This document shows positions 35,937 to 44,564 of a DNA stretch of 64,000 bases, piece by piece (position 1 is the stretch's first letter; each line of letters begins with the position of its first letter). Location of the stretch: NCBI RefSeq assembly GCF_000725805.1, contig NZ_JOFT01000019.1, forward strand, positions 229,051-293,050, written 5' to 3'. The position numbers and the translations under genes are program-made. This DNA comes from Streptomyces xanthophaeus. Its GTDB lineage: Bacteria; Actinomycetota; Actinomycetes; Streptomycetales; Streptomycetaceae. Below the pieces are notes generated by a model. The model saw only the letters and a program-made list of their open reading frames with translations. It was not told the origin of the DNA and searched no databases.

Positions 35937-36260
35937 GTGGTGTCGCCAGCGGTGACGGTTCGGTCCGAGGCCGACGGTGTGTGCGTGGTCGCCTGCAGGG
36001 GCGAGTTCGACCAGGACACCGTCGGTGCGCTGATCGACGCCTGCGATGGGGAGGCGTCGGGCGCGCGGCTGCTGGTGGTGGATGTGGCCGGGGTGTCGTT
36101 CGCCGACTCCTCTTTCCTCAGCGCGTTGATCCGCCTGCGCAACACCCGGCGGATGGTGCTGGCTGGGCCGGTGCCCGATCAATTGCACCGCCTGCTGGAA
36201 CTGACGGGAACGCTCGCCCTGTTCGACTTCCGCGAAGACGACGGCGCGCAGGCAGACTGA
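35937..36260 (+). CDS. STAS-domain anti-sigma factor antagonist
   Basis: 107 residues of STAS fold with the phosphorylation site in VSFADSSFLSAL (Ser58/Ser59) and FDQDTVGALIDACDG earlier. GTG 35937 follows GGGAGG 6 nt upstream; the upstream open frame is not coding-like. Such proteins bind anti-sigma kinases when unphosphorylated. It converges on an anti-sigma-type ATPase 34 nt away. Confidence 0.82.
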   Translation: MVSPAVTVRSEADGVCVVACRGEFDQDTVGALIDACDGEASGARLLVVDVAGVSFADSSFLSALIRLRNTRRMVLAGPVPDQLHRLLELTGTLALFDFREDDGAQAD

Positions 36261-36294
36261 CCCCCTGGCACGGTCGCCCTCGTGGCTGCCTCGG

Positions 36295-36702
36295 TCAGAG
36301 GCGCTGTGGCTGACGGTTGGTGAAGGTGACGGTGATCGTTTTGCCGTCGGGATGGAAGCGGACGTCGGTGGTGTCGGCGAGTTGGTTCACGAGCCGCCAG
36401 CCGAAGCCACCCGGCTGAGTGGGGGCCCAGGGGAGGGTCTGGGGCCCGTGGGGTGAGGCGTCAGAGACCTCGACCGTGACCGCCTGCGGGTGGGCGTTGA
36501 TCTGGAAGGCGGTGACGCCGCCGGCATGCCGGCGGGCGTTGGCGGCCAGTTCGGTGACCACGGTGAGCACGTCCTGGACCAAGCTGGGCGGCGCTTGGAT
36601 CCCGGCGAGGGCGTCATGGGCCGCCTCTCGGACCTCGGCGCAGGTCGGTCCGGTGCCAGCCGGCGCAGGCAGGACAACCGGCGGCGCGTTCTGCTCTTCC
36701 AT
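36295..36702 (-). CDS. anti-sigma regulatory factor-type HATPase
   Basis: 135 residues with an intact GHKL ATPase fold: N-box VVTELAANARRHAGG, VEVSDASPHGPQ and GGFGWRLVNQLADTTDVRF. The start could be ATG 36702 or ATG 36798; the domain begins after either. Expected to bind a sigma factor or phosphorylate a STAS antagonist. Convergent with the STAS gene, a plausible partner. Confidence 0.82.
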   Translation of the reverse strand: MEEQNAPPVVLPAPAGTGPTCAEVREAAHDALAGIQAPPSLVQDVLTVVTELAANARRHAGGVTAFQINAHPQAVTVEVSDASPHGPQTLPWAPTQPGGFGWRLVNQLADTTDVRFHPDGKTITVTFTNRQPQRL

Positions 36703-37145
36703 CTGGTCCGTTTCCCCCGTTGTCTGCTGGATAACGGGGGGCGATGCCGACCCCCTCGCTACCCCTACGACGTTCATCAAGAACCTACGGTTCGTCATGC
36801 TGATGCCGCCCCCTGGGCTGCCGGCGCACGGCGTCCGGGATTGCGCGGCGAAGGGCCCCCTTTGAGGCGGTTTGCTACCGCCTGTCGACGCGCCAGCGTG
36901 ACCGCCCTGCCTTCCCGCTCCCTGATGGGCGTCGGCTTGAGCTCATCGGGGTGCGAAGACATGAGCCCGTCTGCTGGTCCGGTTGGCGGAACCCGCAGAG
37001 CATCGTTCCATGTTGCCGGCGATTCGTCTTGAGGGGTGTGCGGCCGATGGTGGACGACGGGCGCTGGATGGGGACAACGGTGGGATGCCTTCGTCGTGGG
37101 GCAGGGGTGACCCAACCACCTCTCCCCGCGGGCAAGGTCAGGCCG
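36703..37145. other. no supported gene
   Basis: Apart from a possible 5' extension of the ATPase gene to 36798, no frame has a supported start. Confidence 0.45.
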
Positions 37146-37316
37146 CTACGGCCGATGACGGTACTGCCGTGTTGCCTGTGCCCACATCCCCGCTGAGGCG
37201 CTGCTTACCGCGCTGGTCCGCTCCCCTTCTCGATCCTCGACCTGCCACTTCACGCCCGCTGCCGCCGCCCGCTCGCCGGACGGTGAGACGTGGTGGACGG
37301 TCAGTCTCGCTGCCAT
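37146..37316 (-). CDS. small hypothetical protein (56 aa)
   Basis: ATG 37316 follows GGAGGTGA at 8 nt, close to a perfect anti-16S match. The product MAARLTVHHVSPSGERAAAA...VKWQVEDREGERTSAVSSAS ends QYRHRP; it looks soluble with one short beta element. No family recognised. Confidence 0.55.
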   Translation of the reverse strand: MAARLTVHHVSPSGERAAAAGVKWQVEDREGERTSAVSSASAGMWAQATRQYRHRP

Positions 37317-37745
37317 GATTGTTCACCTCCGCTGCCAAGCGGATTCCCGACGGACTCGAAAGCCGGAATTTACCGCGCTCTCCTGGGGGCCGGCCCTCAT
37401 CTGGGAGGGCGAGTGCAGGCCGGCGTTCCGGGCCCGCGGGCTCTGTGCCCGCACAGGCAGCCCCAAACCAGACCTCGCGCTGCGCGCGGCTACACCTCCG
37501 CGCTGTTCAGCGGCTGCCCTCGCGGCTTGACACACGGCATTAGGAATCGATGACGCAGAACACTTAAGCGCTGTAGTTGGCTTTGATGCGCGTTCTGGTT
37601 GGCTGGGGTGTGCTGTGGGCCCCGGGCCGTCTGGGTGGTGTATCGACAGGCAGAAACGATCACGTTTGCGGCGTGGCAGGGCATACGGGCCGGAGCCCGC
37701 GAGGATCAGCGGACCAAGATCCCCCTTCTTCGACGGAGGAGCAGC
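37317..37745. other. no supported gene
   Basis: Includes a relatively AT-rich stretch around 37540-37610 that may hold the promoter of the RICIN-type gene. Confidence 0.45.
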
Positions 37746-38308
37746 ATGGCCTTGCGCTGCCGTTTTGCCGTCCTAGCCGCTGCTGGCTTGACTTTCGTCC
37801 TGGCGGGCGTGGGTCCCGCCGCGGCAGAGTCGTTCCCGAACCAGGATCTCGTCAACCGGATGGACGGAAGCCGCCTGGCGCTGTCCAGTAACTCCCTCAG
37901 CGAGGGAGCCAGGCGATCACCTTGCGCAGCACGGCGTGGGACAGCTACTCGACCGAGGCATGGGACGCCGCGGGTACCTACGACGCGGCATCCCAGTTGT
38001 GGACTTTCACGCTGCGCAATTTGGCCTCCAACAAGTGCCTGCAGCCCAACGACACCACGCCGGCTCGCGGCGAGGCTGTTGTCGTACGGACGTGCAACGG
38101 ATCCGACGTTCAGAAGTGGAGCGTCCGCAAGGAGAGCCCCAACGAGAGCGACGCGCGCTGGTTCGTGTGGCGTCCGTACCTCAACGTGGATGTCGCCACG
38201 ACCCTCAAGGGGGCCACCGACACGTGGGACACCATCGAGCTTGACTATTCCTGCCCGTCCGTCGACCGTCTGCGGCGCCTGGGTCCCAACAACACCGCCT
38301 GGTGGTAG
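37746..38308 (+). pseudogene. secreted RICIN-type beta-trefoil protein, frameshifted
   Basis: ATG 37746 follows GGAGGAGC. Residues 1-28 are a signal peptide (FAVLAAAGLTFVLAGVGPAAA). The frame breaks near 37908 (one base missing: GGAGCCAGGCG), and in the next frame reads RSTAWDSYSTEAWDAAGTYD, LWTFTLRNLASNKCLQPN, VVVRTCNGSDVQKWSV, a ricin B lectin repeat. Probable extracellular carbohydrate-binding protein before decay. Confidence 0.65.
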
Positions 38309-38365
38309 ACCAGCCTGTCGAGCCGGCAAGCCCCGGCGCCCGGCGAGTATCTCTCTGGGCCGGCA

Positions 38366-38560
38366 CGCGGTGTTCGGTAGCAGCTGGCCTTCAGGCCCCA
38401 TTCCATGTGGCTGCGGATGATGTATCCGACTTCGTGGGCGAAGCGTGCGAGGTGGGGGCCAGCGGTGCGGGCGAAGGGGTTGCGATGCGCACGTACAGGG
38501 TCACAAGGCGGTCGCGCAGGGCGATCGCGTCGGCAAACGGCGTCAGTGAGCGGGTACCCG
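38366..38560 (-). pseudogene. coding remnant, unknown family
   Basis: On the minus strand ADAIALRDRLVTLYVR and, one frame away, NPFARTAGPHLARFAHEVGY-IIRSHMEWGLKAS look like one helical protein interrupted by a single-base shift. No start, no recognised family. Confidence 0.3.
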
Positions 38561-38674
38561 CCGTTCGCGTGGCGCAGGACGTCGAGGACGCACCGAGGCG
38601 GTCACCGGCACGATCACCGGCACCCTTACCCGCCCGCAGCTCCTGGTCCTCGGCCGACACGACCCCTCCGGCGG

Positions 38675-38950
38675 ATGCCGTACCTCCTCCCCGAGCCCGA
38701 CACGCAGCTGCGGCAGCTCACGGAGGCGATCGCTGATCATTGGCCCGAGGCTCCGCCGTACGGCGGCCGGTTCACCGAGATCGTGCCGCACCTGACCATC
38801 GCGCAAGGCCAGGAAGACGCCGTCCTGGAGGAGATCGAAGCCGGCTTCGCCGACAGGCTCCCGTTCACCTCACACGTCGCGTCGATCGAACTGATGGTGC
38901 ACGACGGGGTGCAGTGGCAAGAACGGGCGTCGTTCGCGCTCGGAGGATGA
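38675..38950 (+). pseudogene. 2'-5' RNA ligase family, C-terminal half
   Basis: 91 residues from ATG 38675: LLPEPDTQLRQLTEAIADHW, YGGRFTEIVPHLTIAQG and SIELMVHDGVQWQERASFAL. This is the second half of the two-lobed phosphoesterase with its second H-x-T motif (PHLTIA). The first lobe and its motif are missing, so it is probably inactive. Confidence 0.6.
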
Positions 38951-39067
38951 CGCAGGTCAGAAGTGGGCCTGGCTGGTCCGCTGCCCCTCGGGGGAGCGGA
39001 CCAGCAGGGGGTGGTTACGCGGGCGGTCCTGGGGAGGTCCCAGGACCGCCATGAGGAGGGAACCTCC

Positions 39068-40495
39068 TCAGCCCCGCGCCAGCCCGTTCCGCGCGATCAC
39101 CGCCGCGTACCATCGCGCACTGTCCTTCACCGTCCGGCGCTGGGACGCGAAGTCCACGTGGACGATGCCGAAGCGCTTGCTGTAGCCGTACGCCCACTCG
39201 AAGTTGTCCAGCAGGCTCCACAGGAAGTAGCCCCGTACGTCCACGCCGTCCTCGATCGCCCGGTGCACGGCCGTCAGGTGGGCGTCCAGGTACGCCACCC
39301 GCTCCGGGTCGTGGACCTGCCCCTCCGGGTCCGCGTAGTCGTCGTACGCCGCTCCGTTCTCCGTCACCAGGAGCGGGAGGTGTGGGAGTTCGTCGCGCAG
39401 CCGGGTCAGCAGCTCGTACAGGCCGTTCGCGTCCACCGGCCAGTCCATGGCCGTACGAGGGCCTGCCGCCGGAGTGAACGCCACGTGCTCCTCGGCGCCG
39501 GCCCAGGGGGCGGGGGAGGCGGAGGAGCCTGCCGAAACCACGCTGGGGGAGTAGTAGTTGACGCCCAGCGAGTCGATGGGCGTGGACGTGACCTCCAGGT
39601 CCCCGTCCCGGACGAACGACCAGTCCGTCACTCCCGACGTGTCTTCCACCAGGTCCTGCGGCAGCCGCCCGTGGAAGACCGGGTCCAGGAAGATCCGGTT
39701 CGCCACCGCGTCGATCCGGCGCACCGCGTCCCGGTCCGCCTTCGTGTCCGTCAGCGGGCGCAGGGCGTGGAGGTTCAGGGTCAGTGAGACCTCGGCTGCC
39801 GACGGGAGGCGGTCACGCAGGACGCGGACCGCGCTGCCGTGCGCCAGGTTGAAGTGGTGGGCCGCGCGCAGTGCGGCGAGGTCACTGGTGCGGCCGGGGG
39901 CGTGGACCCCGTTCCCATACCCGAGGAAAGCCCCGCACCAGGGCTCGTTCAACGTCGTCCAGGTGGTCACCCGGTCGCCCAGAGCCCGGGCCACCAGGTC
40001 CGTGTACTCCGCGAACCGGTGTGCGGTGTCGCGTTCGGGCCAGCCGCCCGCGTCCTCCAGCTCCTGCGGGAGGTCCCAGTGGTAGAGCGTCGCGACCGGC
40101 CTGATGCCGTTCGCGAGCAGCTCGTCCACCAGGCGGCGGTAGAAGTCCAGGCCGCGCTCCACGGCCGGGCCCCGCCCCATCGGCTGGACCCGGGGCCAGG
40201 AGACGGAGAAGCGGTAGTCCGTGACGCCGAGCTCCTTCATCAGCTTCACGTCGTCCGGCATCCGGTGCAGGTGGTCAGCGGCGATGTCACCGGTGTCGCC
40301 GTTGCGCACCTTGCCGGGCGTGCGGCTGAAGGTGTCCCAGATGGACGGCGTCCGGCCGTTCTCGGTGGCCGCCCCCTCGATCTGGTAGGCGGCGGTGGCC
40401 GTGCCCCAACGGAATCCGGTGGGGAAGCGCAGTCCCGTCCCGGGCTCGGGGCGGGTGCCCGTGGAGGTCGCCGGGCGGGCATCGACAGCGGTCAT
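39068..40495 (-). CDS. bglC: GH1 beta-glucosidase
   Basis: 475 residues, complete GH1 barrel: [15 protein letters not shown], acid/base Glu184 in TTLNEPWCG, nucleophile Glu379 in VTENG and the end [20 protein letters not shown]. No signal peptide, so cytosolic: it would split imported beta-linked glucose oligosaccharides. Last gene of the sugar operon, 176 nt after the permease, with a 10-bp repeat in that gap. The bglC name follows similarity in position to the cebEFG-bglC locus; the true substrate is more likely laminari- than cello-oligosaccharides given the GH81 neighbour. Confidence 0.92.
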   Translation of the reverse strand: MTAVDARPATSTGTRPEPGTGLRFPTGFRWGTATAAYQIEGAATENGRTPSIWDTFSRTPGKVRNGDTGDIAADHLHRMPDDVKLMKELGVTDYRFSVSWPRVQPMGRGPAVERGLDFYRRLVDELLANGIRPVATLYHWDLPQELEDAGGWPERDTAHRFAEYTDLVARALGDRVTTWTTLNEPWCGAFLGYGNGVHAPGRTSDLAALRAAHHFNLAHGSAVRVLRDRLPSAAEVSLTLNLHALRPLTDTKADRDAVRRIDAVANRIFLDPVFHGRLPQDLVEDTSGVTDWSFVRDGDLEVTSTPIDSLGVNYYSPSVVSAGSSASPAPWAGAEEHVAFTPAAGPRTAMDWPVDANGLYELLTRLRDELPHLPLLVTENGAAYDDYADPEGQVHDPERVAYLDAHLTAVHRAIEDGVDVRGYFLWSLLDNFEWAYGYSKRFGIVHVDFASQRRTVKDSARWYAAVIARNGLARG

Positions 40496-40534
40496 GAGAC
40501 GGACACTCCAGGAAGTAGGGGAGGGGACGATCAG

Positions 40535-40574
40535 GTGCAGCTAGGCGCAGCTACGTGCAGCTACGTGCAGCTAG
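40535..40574. repeat. GTGCAGCTAC-like decamer, four tandem copies
   Basis: Four 10-bp units (GTGCAGCTAG, GCGCAGCTAC, GTGCAGCTAC, GTGCAGCTAG) in the permease-beta-glucosidase gap. CAGCT is self-complementary, so RNA structure is possible. Confidence 0.85.
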
Positions 40575-40671
40575 ATGGGCTGGATGGGGCTGGTGAAGCA
40601 GGGCACCCGTCGGCGGCTGCCGGAAGCCGTAGGCGGCCTTGCGGTCTGCGCTGCCGGAAGGCGCGAGCGCG

Positions 40672-41595
40672 TCAGCCCTTCACCGCGCCCTGCATGATGC
40701 CGCCGACGATCTGTCGGCCCAGCAGGCCGAAGACGAGCAGCACGGGCAGGGTGCCGAGCAGCGTGCCGGCCATGATGACCGACTGGTCGTTGACGTAGCC
40801 GCCGCCCAGCTGCCGCAGTGCGACCTGCACGGTCGGCTCCTGTGAGGACAGCGCGATGACGGGCCAGAAGAAGTCGTTCCACGCCGTCATGAACGTGAGC
40901 ATTCCGAGCACCGCCATCCCCGGCCGCGCAATCGGGATCACGATCGACCAGAAGATCCGGGACGTGGAGGCCCCGTCCATGCGGGCCGCTTCGATCAGCT
41001 CGTCCGGCAGTGACTGGATCAGGTACTGGCGCATGAAGAACACCCCGAACGCCGACACCAGACCGGGCAGGATCACCGCCTGGAGCTGGTTCACCCACTG
41101 GAGTTCGGCGATCAGCATGAACAGCGGGATCACGCCGAGCTGCGGCGGGATCATCATCGTGCCGATCGTCAACGTCAGCAGTGCGCCCCGGCCCCGGAAC
41201 TTCAGCTTGGCGAAGGCGAACCCGGCCAGGGTGCAGGAGAGCACCGTGCCCACGGTGATGGCCCCGGAGACGATCAGTGAGTTCAGCAGCGCCTTGCCGA
41301 TGTCGGCCTCTTCGAGGACCGCCTCGAAGTTCTTCATCAGGTTCGGGCCGGGCAGCAGGCTCGGAGGTACCTGTGCCAGGTCGGCGTTGGACCGGCTGGC
41401 CGCGACGATCGTCCAGTAGAAGGGGAACGCCGAGATCAGCAGCGCGAATCCGAGGATGAGGTAGGCGAGCCAGCCGCCCGTCATCGTCTTCCCGGCCCCG
41501 CCGCCCTTGCGGAAGAACCAAGGGCCCTTGCCGGGCCGGTCCTGCGGAGGGCAGGGCTTCTCGGGCGCGGCGGGCGCCGGGGCGAGCGCGGTCAT
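40672..41595 (-). CDS. sugar ABC transporter permease (MalG/CebG type)
   Basis: 307 residues with six membrane helices and the permease EAA loop (ELIEAARMDGASTSRIFWSIVIP). ATG overlaps the stop of the preceding permease (ATGA). Works with the other permease, the binding lipoprotein and a shared ATPase (MsiK in Streptomyces) encoded elsewhere, since no ATPase gene is present. Confidence 0.93.
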   Translation of the reverse strand: MTALAPAPAAPEKPCPPQDRPGKGPWFFRKGGGAGKTMTGGWLAYLILGFALLISAFPFYWTIVAASRSNADLAQVPPSLLPGPNLMKNFEAVLEEADIGKALLNSLIVSGAITVGTVLSCTLAGFAFAKLKFRGRGALLTLTIGTMMIPPQLGVIPLFMLIAELQWVNQLQAVILPGLVSAFGVFFMRQYLIQSLPDELIEAARMDGASTSRIFWSIVIPIARPGMAVLGMLTFMTAWNDFFWPVIALSSQEPTVQVALRQLGGGYVNDQSVIMAGTLLGTLPVLLVFGLLGRQIVGGIMQGAVKG

Positions 41596-42611
41596 CGGCC
41601 GGCCTCCTTGCGTGCACGGCGGCGCGCGATCAGGGCGTTGACCCCGACGAGCACCACGATCAGGACGAACATCACCCAGGCGATGGCCGCGGCCCGCCCC
41701 AGGTGGAAGAAGCCCCAGCCCTGCTCGTACATGTACAGGCCGAGGGTTTGGTACTGGTGCGAGATGCCGCCGGAGATCGACCCCTCGAACAGCAGGGGTT
41801 CACCGAAGAGCTGGGTCGCGCCGATCGTTGAAATGATCACGGTGAAGACGATGGTCGGCCGCAGTCCGGGAAGGGTCACGTGGATGAACTGGCGCCAGCG
41901 GGAAGCCCCGTCGATCCCCGCGGCCTCGTACAGCTCGTGCGGGATCGACTGCATGCCCGCCAGGTAGATCAGTGCGTTGTAGCCGGTCCAGCGCCAGATC
42001 ACGATCGTCGATACGGCGATCTGCGAGGCGACCGTGTCCGTCTGCCAGTCCACCGGGTCGACGCCGAAGAGCCCGAGCACGTAGTTGATCAGTCCGAAGT
42101 CGCGGCCGAAGAGCTGCGCGAAGACGAGCGTGGCGGCGGCGACGGACGTCGCGTAGGGGAGCAGGAGCGTGGTCCTGATGAACGTCCGGCCGCGCAGCTT
42201 GTAGTTGAGCAGGTGGGCCAGGCCCAGTGCCATCGCGAGCTGCGGAACGGTGGACAGCACGCCGATGGTGAACGTGTTGCGCAGCGAGATCCAGAAGTAC
42301 TCGTCGGTGAAGAGCGCGGTGTAGTTGGCGATGCCCCGCCACTCCATCTCGCCGCTCGTCTGGAGCTCGACGCGGTAGAGGGAGACGAACGCGGTGTAGA
42401 GGAGCGGGAAGAGGCCGAAGGCGAGGAACAGGGTGAAGAAGGGGGCGATGTAGGCGTACGGGGAGGCCTTGCGCCAGGTGCGCCGCAGAGCGGCCTTGGG
42501 GCCGTCACCCGGGTCGGTCCCCGGGGCAGCTCCGGTTCCGGGACCGGGGCCGGAACCGGAACCGCTTCTGGCCCGGCGGGCTCCGACCTTGGCGAGGGAG
42601 GTGGGGGACAC
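41592..42611 (-). CDS. sugar ABC transporter permease (MalF/CebF type)
   Basis: 339 residues. A Gly/Pro-rich cytoplasmic start, helices from AYIAPFFTLFLAFGLFPLLY onward, and the EAA loop (ELYEAAGIDGASRWRQFIHVTLP). GTG 42611 is chosen for GAAGGG upstream; the frame runs open 387 nt further but that part is Arg/Pro-rich noise. First permease of the operon, 406 nt after the binding-protein gene. Confidence 0.92.
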   Translation of the reverse strand: MSPTSLAKVGARRARSGSGSGPGPGTGAAPGTDPGDGPKAALRRTWRKASPYAYIAPFFTLFLAFGLFPLLYTAFVSLYRVELQTSGEMEWRGIANYTALFTDEYFWISLRNTFTIGVLSTVPQLAMALGLAHLLNYKLRGRTFIRTTLLLPYATSVAAATLVFAQLFGRDFGLINYVLGLFGVDPVDWQTDTVASQIAVSTIVIWRWTGYNALIYLAGMQSIPHELYEAAGIDGASRWRQFIHVTLPGLRPTIVFTVIISTIGATQLFGEPLLFEGSISGGISHQYQTLGLYMYEQGWGFFHLGRAAAIAWVMFVLIVVLVGVNALIARRRARKEAGR

Positions 42612-43017
42612 GATGCGGCCCTTCGGGATCGGGACGGGAGGGTTTACGCAAGCGGAGGTGGGGGGCGGAGGCGTAGGAGGGGCGGAGGGCGAGGCGCAGG
42701 CGGGGCGGGGCCGACCGCCGACGGCGGGAGGCCGTGGGGCGCGGCCGCTCCACCGAGGCGCGCGCGGGGCTGATCCGTCCACCGAGGTGTACGGTGCCGG
42801 CCCGGCCACCGAGGAGCGCGGGCCCCGGCCGGTCCACCGGGCCGCACAGCGCTCGCGCGGCCCATCCACCCACGGCCCCGCCGCCTGGAGGAGGGCGGCC
42901 AGCCGTCCGTGCGCGGCTGTCAGGCGGTGGACCGGCCTCGCGGGGAGGCGAGGTGACGGCCGGCGGCCGCCGCCGGTGGCCGGACGCGCTACCGGCACCC
43001 GCTACCGGCGACCGGCG

Positions 43018-44322
43018 TCAGCCGATCACGTTCGCCACGCCCTTCTTCGCCGTCTCCCACGCCGTCTCCGACGCGACTCCCTTGCGCTCGACCTCGCTCA
43101 GCGCGTTCGTCAGCTGCTGCATCACGTTCTGGTCGTGCACGCCCAGCACCTGCACCGGGGACTCCTTGGCCGCGTCACCGAAGATCCGGCCGATCGGGGC
43201 GCCCGAGAAGTACGGGTCCTTGGCGTCCGCGATCTGCGCGATCGCGCCTGTCGAGGAGGGGAAGTTGCCCTGCTTCTGGAACACCTTCGCCTGCTGCTCG
43301 GGCGCGGTGAGCCACTCGATCAGCTTGTACGCCTCCTCCTTGTGCTTGGCCGCACGCGGGATCGCGAGGTACGAGCCGCCCCAGTTGCCCGCTCCGCCAG
43401 GGAGCTTGGCGACGTCCCACTTGCCCTGGCCCGCCTCACCGGCCTGGCCCTTGACGTAGCCGAGCATCCAGGCCGGGCAGGGGATGGTGGCGAACGAACC
43501 GGCGGCGAAGGCCTGGTTCCACTGCGGAGACCACTGGTCGAGCTTGGCGCTCAGGCCGGCCTCGGCCGCCTTCACCGAGGTGTCCCAGGCCGTCTTGACC
43601 GCCGGGTTCGTCTCGTAGACCAGCGTGCCGGAGGCGTTGTAGTACCGCTCCTTCTCCTGGCCGATCATGACTCCGTAGAGGGATCCGATGCTGTCGAGCC
43701 AGGCGCTCTGGGCGGGTGCCTTCTGCTTGTACTCCTTGCCCAGCTCCAGGTAGCCGTCCCAGGTGGACCACTTCTTCGCGAGCTCCTCGCGGTCGGTGGG
43801 CAGACCGGCCTGCTGGAAGAGGTCGGTCCGGTAGCACATGGCCTCCGGGCCCACGTCCGTGCCCAGGCCCAGGATCTTGCCGTCCTTCGTGGTCGCCGCC
43901 GACCACTTGGCCTCGGCGAACTGGTCCTTGAGCTTGTCCGCCCCGAAGGCCTTCAGGTCCAGGAACTTGTCGGTCTGCTGCTGGGTGACCGACGCGATCC
44001 GGCCCACCTCCACGCCCTGCACGTCCGCGAGACCGCCGCCGCCCGCCAGGCGGGTCTGGAGCGACTTCCAGTAGTCCGCCTCGTCCTGGGTGTCGCTCTG
44101 CTTGATCGTCACGTTGGGGTGGAGCTTCTGGTAATCCTCGTAGAGACCGGCCTCCTTGAAGCCGAAGGATCCGAAGAGGTCGACCGTGAGGGTGATGTTC
44201 TTGCCCGCGCCGTCGGCGGAGTCCGGCGATGAGCTGGATCCACAGGCGGCGAGGAGGGCCCCTGTGAGGACGACAGCGCCGAGGCGGGCTGTGGCTCTCG
44301 TGGCGGCTCGGGCGATGGGCAT
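43018..44322 (-). CDS. sugar ABC transporter substrate-binding lipoprotein
   Basis: 434 residues. Lipoprotein signal with lipobox LTGALLAAC, then a family-1 extracellular solute-binding fold (ITLTVDLFGSFGFKEAG, LADVQGVEVGRIASV, FATIPCPAWMLGYVKG). ATG 44322 follows AAGGGAG. Captures the oligosaccharide released by the GH81 enzyme at the cell surface. Its promoter carries a perfect TGAGAGCGCTCTCA operator 39 nt upstream. Confidence 0.93.
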   Translation of the reverse strand: MPIARAATRATARLGAVVLTGALLAACGSSSSPDSADGAGKNITLTVDLFGSFGFKEAGLYEDYQKLHPNVTIKQSDTQDEADYWKSLQTRLAGGGGLADVQGVEVGRIASVTQQQTDKFLDLKAFGADKLKDQFAEAKWSAATTKDGKILGLGTDVGPEAMCYRTDLFQQAGLPTDREELAKKWSTWDGYLELGKEYKQKAPAQSAWLDSIGSLYGVMIGQEKERYYNASGTLVYETNPAVKTAWDTSVKAAEAGLSAKLDQWSPQWNQAFAAGSFATIPCPAWMLGYVKGQAGEAGQGKWDVAKLPGGAGNWGGSYLAIPRAAKHKEEAYKLIEWLTAPEQQAKVFQKQGNFPSSTGAIAQIADAKDPYFSGAPIGRIFGDAAKESPVQVLGVHDQNVMQQLTNALSEVERKGVASETAWETAKKGVANVIG

Positions 44323-44360
44323 GGGAAGACTCCCTTGACTTCGGGATGGACCGAGCGGCT

Positions 44361-44374
44361 TGAGAGCGCTCTCA
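44361..44374. promoter_or_regulatory. LacI-type operator 1 (TGAGAGCGCTCTCA)
   Basis: Perfect palindrome just downstream of a likely minus-strand promoter (TTGACG at 44417-44412) of the binding-protein gene. Same class as the CebR/CelR box TGGGAGCGCTCCCA. Confidence 0.8.
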
Positions 44375-44473
44375 GTCTGTGCGTCAGGAGCGTCCCCCAC
44401 CACCTGCTTCCCGTCAAGAGTCGAACGCATAACGACAGGGCGACCCATCCAACTCCCTGTGTTGCAGCCTCCC

Positions 44474-44502
44474 TTGACATTGAGGTTTCAGGAGATTTAC
44501 GT
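44474..44502 (+). promoter_or_regulatory. probable promoter of the GH81 gene
   Basis: TTGACA at 44474-44479 and a TTACGT-like -10 at about 44497-44502, 17 bp apart. Operator 2 begins 12 bp downstream, where a repressor would block initiation. Confidence 0.6.
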
Positions 44503-44513
44503 TCCATGGCACT

Positions 44514-44527
44514 TGAGAGCGCTCTCG
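44514..44527. promoter_or_regulatory. LacI-type operator 2 (TGAGAGCGCTCTCG)
   Basis: Differs from operator 1 at one base; 38 nt upstream of the GH81 start. Confidence 0.8.
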
Positions 44528-44564
44528 AACGCGCTCTTCCCCCCGCTGATCGAGGTGCTGTTTC

